This document shows, piece after piece, positions 16,273 to 24,924 of a DNA stretch of 64,000 bases. How positions within the stretch are numbered: position 1 is the stretch's first letter; each line of letters starts with the position of its first letter. The translations under genes and the position numbers were made by a program. The stretch covers positions 62,001 to 126,000 of the forward strand of contig NZ_JAMBOL010000008.1 in the NCBI RefSeq assembly GCF_023715605.1, in the 5' to 3' direction. The DNA comes from Halalkalibacter oceani. GTDB taxonomy: Bacteria; Bacillota; Bacilli; Bacillales; Bacillaceae_D. The notes under the pieces were generated by a model, which had not been told where the DNA came from, ran no database searches, and saw nothing but the letters and a program-made list of their open reading frames with translations.

Positions 16273-17355
16273 TTAATTGTATGTTTTTGTATTTCCTTTC
16301 AGATATTCCACAATTTCTTCTGGTGATTTATCCTCTAACCCCAAATCAGTTAATTGTAAGGCATTTGCTCGTAAATCCTCTTTTCTAATTAAGGATGCTA
16401 AATCAATCAGTAAATTGGAGGCAGGCGTTTCTACACCTAATTTTTCCCCTAGCTTAACAAGTGGGTGTAGCCCATAAGGAATATCTTCATAAATATATCG
16501 ATAATTGATCGTTGTTGGTGCTTTTCCCGTTTTATAAGCTGGATTGTTTTGCAATGCATCGTATATATTATCTTTATCTACATCATAGAATCTGTTCAGA
16601 AGTTCTGGACAAGTAGATAGATTTATATTTAATTTTTTGCCGATTTCTAGTCGTTCCTTTTCAATTGCCTCAATTACATTTACAACCGATGGGCTGGCAC
16701 CATCTGGGTAAAAGAAGAAATCTCCCTCTGATTCGATTCTTCCAGTATTCAACAACAGTATAGGCACATGAAATTGAGGGTTCAAATTGTTTAAGGTAGT
16801 CGTTAACACACTATCGGTTATCACTAATTGCGGATAAACTTCTTCGAGTCTTTCTTTGACGATGGAAGCATCCGTTGCTGGGAGAGTGGCAAACTCTAAG
16901 TTCTCCTTGATCTTTCTAATACGAACATGCCCTGGTTCAATATAGCGGCACGTATAAATAAGTGATTCCGTTTCAGCAACATAAACCTTTTTATTCATTC
17001 CCACTTCATCAAAAATATTTCTGAACTCAAGAGCTCCCCAATATCCTGGGAACATCATAATTACCTGATCATCCTTAAGATAAGGCGCTATAGCACGAGC
17101 AACACTCTTATGGGCCGTTCCCGTAGTTGTGACCATTATGACTTCGGGTTCACTCATAGCAAACTCTAAATCGGTTGTTGCCGTTACAGAAGCAAATCCA
17201 TCAAAGACCCCCTCGGCCTTAATGCCGCCATTTTCTTTTATTTTTGCAATTAATTCCGTTTGGATATCGTATAAGACAACCTCATGATTTAAAACGGTAA
17301 GATGTGCAGCCATGCTTTGGCCACCATTTCCAGCTCCAATAATAGTAAATTTCAT
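16273..17355 (-). CDS. opine dehydrogenase (NAD/NADP octopine/nopaline dehydrogenase family)
   Basis: The 360-residue two-domain enzyme has an N-terminal Rossmann domain with GAGNGG at residues 7-12 and a C-terminal octopine-dehydrogenase domain. The catalytic His region is LNPQFHVPILLLNTGRIE, with His196 as the likely acid/base. Members join an amino acid to a 2-oxo acid with NAD(P)H, or run the reverse oxidation. It is the last gene of the GntR-lyase-TRAP cluster, four bases after the TRAP permease, so here it probably oxidises or makes an N-(carboxyalkyl) amino acid that the TRAP system carries. The substrate is unknown. Confidence 0.9.
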   Translation of the reverse strand: MKFTIIGAGNGGQSMAAHLTVLNHEVVLYDIQTELIAKIKENGGIKAEGVFDGFASVTATTDLEFAMSEPEVIMVTTTGTAHKSVARAIAPYLKDDQVIMMFPGYWGALEFRNIFDEVGMNKKVYVAETESLIYTCRYIEPGHVRIRKIKENLEFATLPATDASIVKERLEEVYPQLVITDSVLTTTLNNLNPQFHVPILLLNTGRIESEGDFFFYPDGASPSVVNVIEAIEKERLEIGKKLNINLSTCPELLNRFYDVDKDNIYDALQNNPAYKTGKAPTTINYRYIYEDIPYGLHPLVKLGEKLGVETPASNLLIDLASLIRKEDLRANALQLTDLGLEDKSPEEIVEYLKGNTKTYN

Positions 17356-17359
17356 TTTT

Positions 17360-19309
17360 TCATCCCTCTATTTCATTTAGATTTTTTGATACTTGTTGCT
17401 CTAGGTTTCTTCGTTTTAAAAAAACTTGAATAAGCACTGCACCTACTATTAATCCCAAGCCAATTGCATCGGTCATGACCCCAGGAATAATGAGTGCTAA
17501 CGCAGAACATAGTAAGAAAATTCTGGCTATTACATTTGCACGGTTGCCAAGAAACCATCCTTCTACACCACATGCTAATCCAAAGGCCCCAATTAGTGCT
17601 GTTAATGTAGAAACGATAATTTGAGTCGGTGTACCTTGTAATAAAATAGCTGGCCCATAGACGAATACAAACGGAATGATAAAGGCTACAAGTCCAATTT
17701 TCATCGATGTAAAGGCCACTTGCATTGGCTTCGCATCTGCTATACCTGCAGCTGCATAGGCTGCCAATGCCACAGGAGGTGTAAATGCGGATAAACAAGC
17801 AAAATACAAGACAAACATGTGGGCAGCTAAAGGCGATACCCCCATTTGAATTAAGACGGGAGCCACAACGGCAGCTGTAATTAAATAAGCGGCTGTAGTA
17901 GGGAGACCCATTCCCAAAATAATCGTTGCACACATCGTCATGATTAAAGCCAATGCTAAATTATCTCCAGCGATGGAAAGAATTAATGATGCAAACTTTA
18001 ATCCAACACCTGTTAAATTTAAGACCCCGATTACAAGCCCGGCCGTTGCACATGCCGCAATCATTCCCAGCGCAGATTTGGCACCATCCACTAAACATTT
18101 TATAAGCTTTGAAAAGGTCATCCGTGTATGCTTTTTAATAAAAGATACAAGAATGGTTGAGGCAATCGCCCAAATCGCTGCTTTAATTGGACTTGTATTT
18201 AAAACCGTCATTGTAAAGATTAAAACAAGCAACGGAATAAACAAATGTCCTTCTTTCATCAAAACATTCTTTAAGTTAGGAAGTTCCTTTTTAGGTAATC
18301 CTTTTAAGCCTAATTTGGCTGCCTGTAAATCGATCATAATAATGACGGTAAAAAAATACAGCAAGGCAGGAACAATGGAGGCATAGACAATATTGATGTA
18401 GGATGTTCCAATTAATTGCGCCATAATAAATGCGGCTGATCCAAGGATTGGCGGCATAATTTGTCCACCAGTTGATGCTACGGATTCCACCGCTCCAGCG
18501 TAACGAGAAGGGTAACCTATTTTCTTCATCAACGGAATCGTAAAAACCCCTGTCGAAACGACATTTGCCACTGAATTTCCAGAAACTGAACCAAATAAGG
18601 CACTAGAGACGACTGCCGCCTTTGCTGGTCCTCCCCTTTTTCCACCAGTTAGACCAATCGCAAAATTGATAAAAAATTTACTTCCACCCGTCATTCCTAA
18701 AAAAGACCCAAATAGTATAAATAAGAAGACAAAGGTAGCGGAGGCACCAATGGGCACACTAAAGATGGCATCCATACTGTTTAAATAGCTTAATATCCGG
18801 TTCCACTCATATCCCCGGTGTCCGAGATCCCCTGGGATATACCTTCCATAATGTGCATACAGGATAAAAATTAACGCAAGGATAGGCAGAACCAATCCTG
18901 TCGTTCTTCTCGTAATTTCTAAAACCGTCACAATTAAAATGACACTCACAACTAAGTCCAACGGGGTTGGCGCCACACCGATTCTATAAACCAGTTCATC
19001 CATTTCAATAATGAGGTATGATCCGGCAAATAAAACTAGCACTATTAATAGATAATCAATCATCATCGTTACACTATTAGGAGCAGATTTCCTCATTGGA
19101 TAAATCATTAAAATCAAAATAGCCCCTAACCCTAAGTGAACGGTGTACAAAATCCATGGTGTGATTGGATAAAATCCTAATACATATAAATGAAATACAG
19201 ACATAAATACAGCTACGAACGTAATTACTTTTTGCTGTATTCCACCAAGAACTGTCTGTGATCCAGCATTTTCTTGAATGTTCAAATCAGCTATTTTATT
19301 TTCAGACAC
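17360..19309 (-). CDS. TRAP transporter fused permease (4TM/12TM, TAXI type)
   Basis: The product is 649 residues from GTG 19309, chosen because GGGAGG lies six bases upstream; the frame is open to a TTG at 19339. The small (DctQ-like) and large (DctM-like) permease parts are fused, as usual for TAXI systems. Landmarks are LVVSVILIVTVLEITRRTTGLVLP, LFGSVSGNSVANVVSTGVFTIPLMK, STGGQIMPPILGSAAFIMAQ and GMGLPTTAAYLITAAVVAPVL. It uses the ion gradient to take up a carboxylate ligand bound by the TAXI protein encoded upstream. Genes of this kind often carry glutamate- or dicarboxylate-like compounds. Confidence 0.93.
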   Translation of the reverse strand: MSENKIADLNIQENAGSQTVLGGIQQKVITFVAVFMSVFHLYVLGFYPITPWILYTVHLGLGAILILMIYPMRKSAPNSVTMMIDYLLIVLVLFAGSYLIIEMDELVYRIGVAPTPLDLVVSVILIVTVLEITRRTTGLVLPILALIFILYAHYGRYIPGDLGHRGYEWNRILSYLNSMDAIFSVPIGASATFVFLFILFGSFLGMTGGSKFFINFAIGLTGGKRGGPAKAAVVSSALFGSVSGNSVANVVSTGVFTIPLMKKIGYPSRYAGAVESVASTGGQIMPPILGSAAFIMAQLIGTSYINIVYASIVPALLYFFTVIIMIDLQAAKLGLKGLPKKELPNLKNVLMKEGHLFIPLLVLIFTMTVLNTSPIKAAIWAIASTILVSFIKKHTRMTFSKLIKCLVDGAKSALGMIAACATAGLVIGVLNLTGVGLKFASLILSIAGDNLALALIMTMCATIILGMGLPTTAAYLITAAVVAPVLIQMGVSPLAAHMFVLYFACLSAFTPPVALAAYAAAGIADAKPMQVAFTSMKIGLVAFIIPFVFVYGPAILLQGTPTQIIVSTLTALIGAFGLACGVEGWFLGNRANVIARIFLLCSALALIIPGVMTDAIGLGLIVGAVLIQVFLKRRNLEQQVSKNLNEIEG

Positions 19310-19540
19310 GACAAACCTCCCGTTAACAAATTCGTTCAAAATCTTCTAAGCCATTTAACCTACTTGCCTTGCTAATAGATCCCTTCTTTATTGATAGTGT
19401 CATAGAATTGGGAGGTTTTTGATTTACATTTCACCCATTAATTAATAATACCTATCATTTGATTAAAAACAGAAAATTATATATAATTGAAATGAGGGTT
19501 TCTAGGCAACATTTGTTGCCTAGATCGATTTCTGTTAAAC

Positions 19541-20590
19541 TTACTGTGCGTCAGGAGGCATAAGGTGATCAGGAATTTCAATTCCTACTTCCTCGTAATA
19601 CTTAACGGCTCCTGGATGATACGGAATCGTACTATATTGAACGTTTTCAACTAATGTTTCTTTTGCACTTGGATCTACGGCTAATAGGTCCTCATGTTTT
19701 TCAAATGTTGTTTTTACAAGGTTATATACTAAATCTTCAGGCAATTCAGACGAAGCAATGGCTATGTTCCAAAATCCTGGCAACAATATATCTTCTTCTT
19801 GGTGCTTATACGTACCATTTGGGATAATCGCCTCAGACCAGTAAGGGTACGTTTCTAATGCCTTTTTCATTTCTTCTTCTGTTAAACCAATATGTTGAAC
19901 CTCATGTGTTGTTTCAAGATCAAGCATGAAGGGTCCTGGGACTCCTGTGACCGCAAAACCAGCGTCAATGGTTCCATCACGCAATCCGTCAATTGCCGTA
20001 TTAGTTGGAATGGCACTAATCCTAGACGGCTCTATTCCTAATACGTCTAAAAGTCCACTTCCCGCTTCAGCACTAGTACTTCCTGGACCGCCTGTGCTAA
20101 CATTATTACCAGTAAAGTCACTCATACTTGTAATGCCCTTATCTTTTAAGCTATACATATGCATCACACTTGCATACATCGGGAAAATGGAACGAATCTT
20201 TGTGTACTTTTGATCTGCCCACCCTTCACCATTATAGGCTTCACCACCTAGCCACGCTGTCACAAAGCCTAAATCCATTTCTCCACTTTCAATTAATTGA
20301 ATATTTGAAGTTGGACCTCCTGTCACTTCAACTGCAATATCAGTTCCAGCGACATTCTTGCCGATAATATCGGCCCAGCCACCTCCCCATACATAGTAAG
20401 TACCACCTTGACTAGAGGTACCTAGGAGAAGTCTATATTCTTCTACCTTTTCTTCCTTACTTGTATCGTTATGGCTTACGTTTGATTCGCTGTCACTGCT
20501 TTCAGATGTGCCTCCCTGCGAAGAACATCCTACAAGTGCAAGAGTTAAAATTACCATTAAGAAATATAGCTTTGACCATGTGCTTTTCAT
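19541..20590 (-). CDS. TAXI-family TRAP transporter solute-binding lipoprotein
   Basis: The product is 349 residues. The signal peptide ends with LALVGC (lipobox, Cys about residue 22), followed by a Ser/Glu-rich linker. The mature start LLLGTSSQGGTYYVWGGGWADII is the TAXI signature region, and EVTGGPTSNIQLIESGEMDLGFV is the ligand-pocket helix. It is anchored outside the membrane and hands the ligand to the fused permease downstream (about 230 bp away). The gap to the permease holds no gene. Start ATG with AGGAGGAG. Confidence 0.93.
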   Translation of the reverse strand: MKSTWSKLYFLMVILTLALVGCSSQGGTSESSDSESNVSHNDTSKEEKVEEYRLLLGTSSQGGTYYVWGGGWADIIGKNVAGTDIAVEVTGGPTSNIQLIESGEMDLGFVTAWLGGEAYNGEGWADQKYTKIRSIFPMYASVMHMYSLKDKGITSMSDFTGNNVSTGGPGSTSAEAGSGLLDVLGIEPSRISAIPTNTAIDGLRDGTIDAGFAVTGVPGPFMLDLETTHEVQHIGLTEEEMKKALETYPYWSEAIIPNGTYKHQEEDILLPGFWNIAIASSELPEDLVYNLVKTTFEKHEDLLAVDPSAKETLVENVQYSTIPYHPGAVKYYEEVGIEIPDHLMPPDAQ

Positions 20591-20683
20591 TCATTTCTCC
20601 TCCTATCAACCATTGGTAAGTCATTTTCGTTACGAACTTGTCAAAAATTAATTCCTGCATTCCTCCTTTTCCTTGGTCTACTA

Positions 20684-22156
20684 TCACGCTTGAACTTTTG
20701 ACAATTGTTGCTTTTTATGATGAATACTATCTTGTTGCTCATTTAACCACTCTCTATCTCGTTTCAATGATTCATTTAGTTTCATTACCTGCCTTTTAAC
20801 TTCTTCGGGTGCAGGCCCACCACTCGTATTTTTTAACTCAACACTTTGTATCGGATCCAACGCTTTTTGAATGCCTTCTTTTGTTAAACTAACTTCTCTG
20901 CCTATTACTACTTTTGATATATCTTTAACAATCTCAGAATTTATCTTAGAAACTGAGATTTTTTTATCCATGATTTCACTTACTAGGTACCCTACAATCT
21001 GATGAGCTTCTCTAAATGATAGATTTGCTTCACGAACGATTGTATTCGCAAGCTCAGTAACCGTTGAAAAGTTTTCTAATGTACGTAAAAACATTTTTTC
21101 TTCATTGAATTTTAACGTCTTTACTGTTACCGTCATCAGATGAAGACTCGCGTCTACCTCAGAAAATGCATCCCAAAGATATTTAAAACTCTCCGTTGCA
21201 TCTCTGCTATGGCCATATGAGGTATTCTTCAAACAACTTGTTGCCGAAACTAACGCCCCCATGACATGTCCAGATTTTGCCTTGATATGTTCCAATGTAA
21301 TTGGGTTTTTCTTTTGAGGCATGATGCTGCTGCAAGCTGCTACTGAGTCATCTACCTCAACTGTACCAAATTCATCCGTAGACCATATGTATAGGTCATG
21401 ACTAAAACGACTTAAGTTATTCATGAGTATATTCATTGCTGAAAGTGCTTCTAATACATAGTCCCTAGAAGCTACACCATCAATGGAATTATTCATAGGG
21501 CCGTTAAACCCTAAAAGTTGAGACGTTTCTTCGCGGTCAATTTCAAAAGATGTTGATGCCATCGCTCCGGAACCTAGTGGGGAGATGTTGATCTGGTTGA
21601 AGGTTTGTATAAACCGTTGATAGTCTCTTTCCAGGGCTGAGAGAATCGCTGACAAATAATGGGCAAGTGTCACCGGCTCTGCTGGCTGCATATGAGTATA
21701 GCCAGACATTACGGTATAAAAAGAGTTTTCAGCTATCTTGATAAGTTCATCCCGTAGCCTGATGATTTGTTCACAAATCGTCAGAAGGCTATCCCTACTA
21801 TTCAACCTTGCCAAAGTGGCATATAAATCATTTCGACTTCGTCCAGTGTGAAGTTGGCCCCCCACCTCAACACCCACAATATTAATTAAGGCCGCCTCTA
21901 TATTGAAATATAATTCTTCTAATTTAGGGTCTAATTCTAGGTTAGATGCACCTTTTTGAATAATTTCCTCTAAGGCATCCATGATTTTTTGCCCATCTTC
22001 TCGAGTGACAATTCCTTTAGAAATTAACATGACTAAGTGCCCCTTATTAATATCCATAATATTGGTAAAAGACCTCTTCTGCTCAGCCTTTAGGGCTGGC
22101 AAAAGAAGGTACTTAATCACTTCTTCTGAAAGATCTACCTTTAAACGCTCTCTCAT
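20684..22156 (-). CDS. argininosuccinate-lyase-like enzyme (fumarase/aspartase superfamily), probably not ArgH
   Basis: The product is 490 residues from ATG 22156 (GGAG 11 bases upstream; a GTG at 22168 lies on the ribosome binding site). All three superfamily regions are present: HTGRSRND (about 103-110), THMQPA (about 154-159) and the mobile loop SSIMPQKKNP (about 276-285). It departs from housekeeping ArgH: the N-terminal LWGGRF motif is absent, the loop is preceded by Cys rather than Gly, and the active-site region reads SPLGSGAMASTSFEIDRE. It should catalyse beta-elimination of fumarate or a similar acid from an amino-acid C-N bond. The cluster suggests an imported opine or aminopolycarboxylate as substrate. 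Confidence 0.87.
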   Translation of the reverse strand: MRERLKVDLSEEVIKYLLLPALKAEQKRSFTNIMDINKGHLVMLISKGIVTREDGQKIMDALEEIIQKGASNLELDPKLEELYFNIEAALINIVGVEVGGQLHTGRSRNDLYATLARLNSRDSLLTICEQIIRLRDELIKIAENSFYTVMSGYTHMQPAEPVTLAHYLSAILSALERDYQRFIQTFNQINISPLGSGAMASTSFEIDREETSQLLGFNGPMNNSIDGVASRDYVLEALSAMNILMNNLSRFSHDLYIWSTDEFGTVEVDDSVAACSSIMPQKKNPITLEHIKAKSGHVMGALVSATSCLKNTSYGHSRDATESFKYLWDAFSEVDASLHLMTVTVKTLKFNEEKMFLRTLENFSTVTELANTIVREANLSFREAHQIVGYLVSEIMDKKISVSKINSEIVKDISKVVIGREVSLTKEGIQKALDPIQSVELKNTSGGPAPEEVKRQVMKLNESLKRDREWLNEQQDSIHHKKQQLSKVQA

Positions 22157-22220
22157 AACAAAAATCACTCCTTTAGTTAGTTACGTCAGAAATCATTTAA
22201 TTTCAGATGAGATATACCCT

Positions 22221-22931
22221 TCATTCTGAACTAAATAGCAGCTTACATCTGTCTCCTCTAAAAATACTCGTACTCAACATCACAGGGTTTCCCTGCGGTG
22301 TCATTAATAGCTTTGTTATTTTTAGAGCCGGTTGATTTTCTTCCACTTCTAATACATTAGCTTCGTAAGAATTCAAGAGTACAGGCTCGATAGAACTTTT
22401 ATATTTGGTCATTGTAATTCCGTACTTCTCTGTAAGGAGATCATTGAGTTTCCCCTCAAGACTATTTTCAAGCAGGTCAGGAACAATGCCTACAGGAATG
22501 TACGTTTTTTCTATTGCTGCTGGCTCTTCATTAAAAAACCGTAACCGAATGATTTCATGTACTTTTTCATCGTCTTTTAAATTAAGTGCTTTTAAATTTC
22601 CAACTGTACCTTCTATAGCTTTTATACTTATAGGAGTATGTTTTGTTCCTAGTTCCTCTGGATAAGAGAAGGTAATAAAGTTCCCTTCAAATTTCGGCTT
22701 AGAAACAAAGGTACCAACCCCTTTTTTTCTTGTCAAAATCCCTTCATTAACTAATTCTAGAATAGCTTGCCGAATTGTTGCTCTACTGACCACAAAATCC
22801 TTTGCTAAATCTAGCTCATTCGGTATTTTATCACCAGCTTTCCAATTACCATTATCAATTTTCCCTCTTATCAATTCCTTTATTTGGTAATACAGTGGAA
22901 TTCTACTTTCCTCATTAATTAATTCTTTCAT
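22221..22931 (-). CDS. GntR-family regulator, HutC/UTRA subfamily
   Basis: The 236-residue protein has an N-terminal winged helix (RIPLYYQIKELIRGKIDNGNWKAGDKIPNELDLAKDFVVSRATIRQAILELVNEGILTRKKGVGTFV, about residues 10-75) and a C-terminal UTRA effector domain (from about 95, with IIRLRFFNEEPAAIEKTYIP). This pairing is usual for repressors of catabolic operons induced by the substrate or an intermediate. It lies first in the cluster, ahead of the lyase, with a 24-bp palindrome upstream that it probably binds. Confidence 0.93.
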   Translation of the reverse strand: MKELINEESRIPLYYQIKELIRGKIDNGNWKAGDKIPNELDLAKDFVVSRATIRQAILELVNEGILTRKKGVGTFVSKPKFEGNFITFSYPEELGTKHTPISIKAIEGTVGNLKALNLKDDEKVHEIIRLRFFNEEPAAIEKTYIPVGIVPDLLENSLEGKLNDLLTEKYGITMTKYKSSIEPVLLNSYEANVLEVEENQPALKITKLLMTPQGNPVMLSTSIFRGDRCKLLFSSE

Positions 22932-23008
22932 TTTTAATACCTCTTTTACTCACATTATTTTTTTACTCTCTGTTATTTCTTTTTAACATACCCAACCTAT
23001 TTGTTTTA

Positions 23009-23032
23009 ATATGTACGTATGTCTGTACATAT
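23009..23032. promoter_or_regulatory. putative GntR operator
   Basis: ATATGTAC (23009-23016) and GTACATAT (23025-23032) form a perfect 8-bp inverted repeat around an 8-bp spacer, about 80 bp upstream of the GntR start. The spacing and symmetry fit a HutC-type GntR dimer. It is the only such site I saw near the cluster, so the five genes are probably one regulon from this point. Confidence 0.65.
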
Positions 23033-23191
23033 GGAATTATAAATTATTATTTTTCTGAAATCAACAAAAATTTAAATTTTTTTACTTGTTTCTTACAAAT
23101 AATTAATAACAATGAAATATATGAGTGGGGTATTAGAACAGTTCTTATATAACTAGTTTTTATCCTTTACACAAGAATTAAGACGATTACA

Positions 23192-23472
23192 CTAAGTATA
23201 ATTGTCTCTGTACAAGCCGAGACGATGCAGGACGGCGCGGTCATTATCGACAACGACGCCAAAAAGATTTTCGAACCATTTCTGAAATGGAACGGTGTCC
23301 GTTCATCAAATCTTTGCGTCTCATCCGGATCCGTTAACGTTTGACTATTCAAATGATTTCTAATTTCAGCCAATTTCTCTGGCGCTTCAATCAAAAAAGG
23401 GTCAGCCTCCTCACCCTCTCCTGCAAAAATGATCGCTTCAAGATTCGTATCGGCATGTGGCACTACATTCAT
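23192..23472 (-). pseudogene. frameshifted remnant of an unrecognised gene
   Basis: An ATG at 23472 with GAGGGGCG upstream opens a protein-like frame (NVVPHADTNLEAIIFAGEGEEADPF and on to DPDETQRFDERTPF). It then passes into an unlikely hydrophobic tail, while the next frame continues with a plausible sequence (QKWFENLFGVVVDNDRAVL) to a stop at 23192. A single-base frameshift near 23275 would join them into about 93 residues. I do not recognise the family. Confidence 0.45.
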
Positions 23473-23564
23473 AAACAACGCCCCTCATGATTAGCACAAG
23501 TTTACCCTTTCAAACTTCATCTGTCCCCCCGTCTAGTATTTTATTATTGCTCTAATCCAAAAAT

Positions 23565-23813
23565 TCACGGCCTCGCAGAGTGTGTTTCCTGCAGCTCAGA
23601 GGCCTCAACGTCTAATCCTGACTCTTCTTTAAATTCTCTAACTATTGTTTCAGCTGTTGTTTCACCAGTCTTCACGGCTCCTCCAGGTAAAGTCATTGTT
23701 CCACCAGCTTCATTTGAAATTAAAATTTTTCCATCCTTTTCTAAAATTCCACAAGAGCGAACAGCAAAGCCATTTTCACTAATTTTCACTCTAATATCAG
23801 AGTTATTATACAT
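23565..23813 (-). pseudogene. truncated Nudix hydrolase
   Basis: The product is 82 residues carrying a complete Nudix box, GAVKTGETTAETIVREFKEESGL, which matches GX5EX7REUXEEXGU. The protein then stops about ten residues later, whereas Nudix enzymes need another 50-60 residues to complete the fold. It is therefore a 5' fragment, probably inactive. It lies between the frameshifted remnant and ssrA in a region of gene decay. Confidence 0.75.
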
Positions 23814-23844
23814 TAGCTTCTCTTCTTCCTTTACTTAATAAAAT

Positions 23845-23871
23845 AAAGCATAAATCGAAAATTTATGCTTT
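23845..23871. terminator. bidirectional hairpin between ssrA and the Nudix remnant
   Basis: AAAGCATAAAT and ATTTATGCTTT form a perfect 11-bp stem with a 5-nt loop. It is a second stem downstream of the ssrA terminator on the minus strand. Confidence 0.5.
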
Positions 23872-23881
23872 CATTCGCAAT

Positions 23882-23909
23882 AAAAAAACCACCAACTATG
23901 TATTGGTGG
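23882..23909 (-). terminator. ssrA terminator sharing the tmRNA 3' end
   Basis: CCACCAA (minus strand, 23903-23909) pairs with TTGGTGG (23889-23895) across a 7-nt loop, followed by seven T residues (23882-23888). The left arm includes the encoded CCA end of tmRNA, so processing and termination compete for the same bases. Confidence 0.8.
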
Positions 23910-24263
23910 AGACGGTGGGAATCGAACCCACGTCCAGAAATAACGACACTTACGCTTCTACGAGTGTAGTTGCTGTATTAGCAGTTCGCCAACGTGTCAG
24001 CCCAACAACAGGCTTCGGCGTGGCTAGTCTGATTGTTCTCTTCCTTCGCCCTCAGACGGGGGGCAACCGGCGTAGCCCACTTAGAGTGAGTCCCAGATCC
24101 TACCACATGGGCGATGGAGGGTGGAACCGCAGAGTGCTATTAGGCAGCTACTGCGAAGTTGTTGTTTTCTTTGCCAATTATAGGCTTTGGCGTTTTAACG
24201 AGGCCGACCCCCTCGACTCGCAACGTAAGCACGACCTATCCCTGTCGAATCCTAAACGTCCCC
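23904..24263 (-). ncRNA. ssrA: transfer-messenger RNA (tmRNA)
   Basis: The 360-nt gene begins GGGGACGTTTAGGATTCGAC and ends GGGTTCGATTCCCACCGTCT followed by CCACCA, so the tRNA-like acceptor stem, T-loop (GGTTCGATTCC) and CCA are all present. The tag reading frame lies at 24140-24175 and encodes GKENNNFAVAA before a TAA TAG double stop; with the charged alanine the tag is A-GKENNNFAVAA, ending in the AVAA degron recognised by ClpXP. It rescues ribosomes stalled on broken mRNA together with SmpB, encoded just upstream on the same strand. An AATAGTGA/TCACTATT stem at 24283-24306 lies just ahead of the mature 5' end. Confidence 0.97.
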
Positions 24264-24385
24264 ATGATCAGAGAACTTCAGGAATAGTGAGCTTAGCATC
24301 ACTATTTAATTGAAGGTATGTCCAGAACATCATTGCTCTGGACTTATTATTATACCATATCGTCACCAGGTTGCAACTGTCAGGT

Positions 24386-24856
24386 TTATCCTTTTTGCCG
24401 TTCGCGCAGAGCGCGTTCGATATCGCGCTTCGCATCCTGACGTTTCAGCGTTTCACGCTTATCGTAATTTTTCTTCCCTTTGGCCAGACCGATCAGCACT
24501 TTGGCAAAGCCGTTTTTCAAATAGACCTTCAACGGAACAATTGAATAGCCTTTTTGCTGCGTCTTACCGATCAGCTCATTGATTTGTTTCTTATGAAGCA
24601 GCAGCTTGCGGGCCCGCACCGGATCGTGATTGTAGCGGTTGCCCTGTTCATATTCGCTTATGTGCGCGTTGTGAAGAAACGCTTCCCCGTTGGAGATGCG
24701 GGCGAAGGAATCCTTCAGGTTCATCCGTCCGGCCCGCATCGATTTTATCTCCGTCCCCTTTAAGACAATCCCTGCTTCATATGTTTCTTCGATAAAATAA
24801 TCATGACCTGCTTTTTTGTTTTGTGCGATTACATGACCTTCTTTTTTCTTTGCCAT
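24386..24856 (-). CDS. smpB: SsrA-binding protein
   Basis: The 156-residue basic protein is the tmRNA partner in trans-translation. It has the family start [30 protein letters not shown], the LKDSFARI strand, [30 protein letters not shown], and the basic C-terminal tail [23 protein letters not shown] that enters the mRNA channel. Length is typical. It lies between rnr and ssrA, the standard Bacillus arrangement. Confidence 0.97.
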   Translation of the reverse strand: MAKKKEGHVIAQNKKAGHDYFIEETYEAGIVLKGTEIKSMRAGRMNLKDSFARISNGEAFLHNAHISEYEQGNRYNHDPVRARKLLLHKKQINELIGKTQQKGYSIVPLKVYLKNGFAKVLIGLAKGKKNYDKRETLKRQDAKRDIERALRERQKG

Positions 24857-24924
24857 TCTCCTACACCCTTTTGCCTCAAGTCGTTACTTCATCATAGCAA
24901 ATTGGAAAGTTAGGCGTCAATTTC

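Noticed and set aside
20684-22156. Annotation as housekeeping argH
   Set aside because: The operon context and several motif changes argue for a paralogue; no argG or other arginine gene is nearby.
23903-24313. Plus-strand open frame across ssrA
   Set aside because: It is an antisense frame over the tmRNA gene, whose structure and tag explain the sequence.
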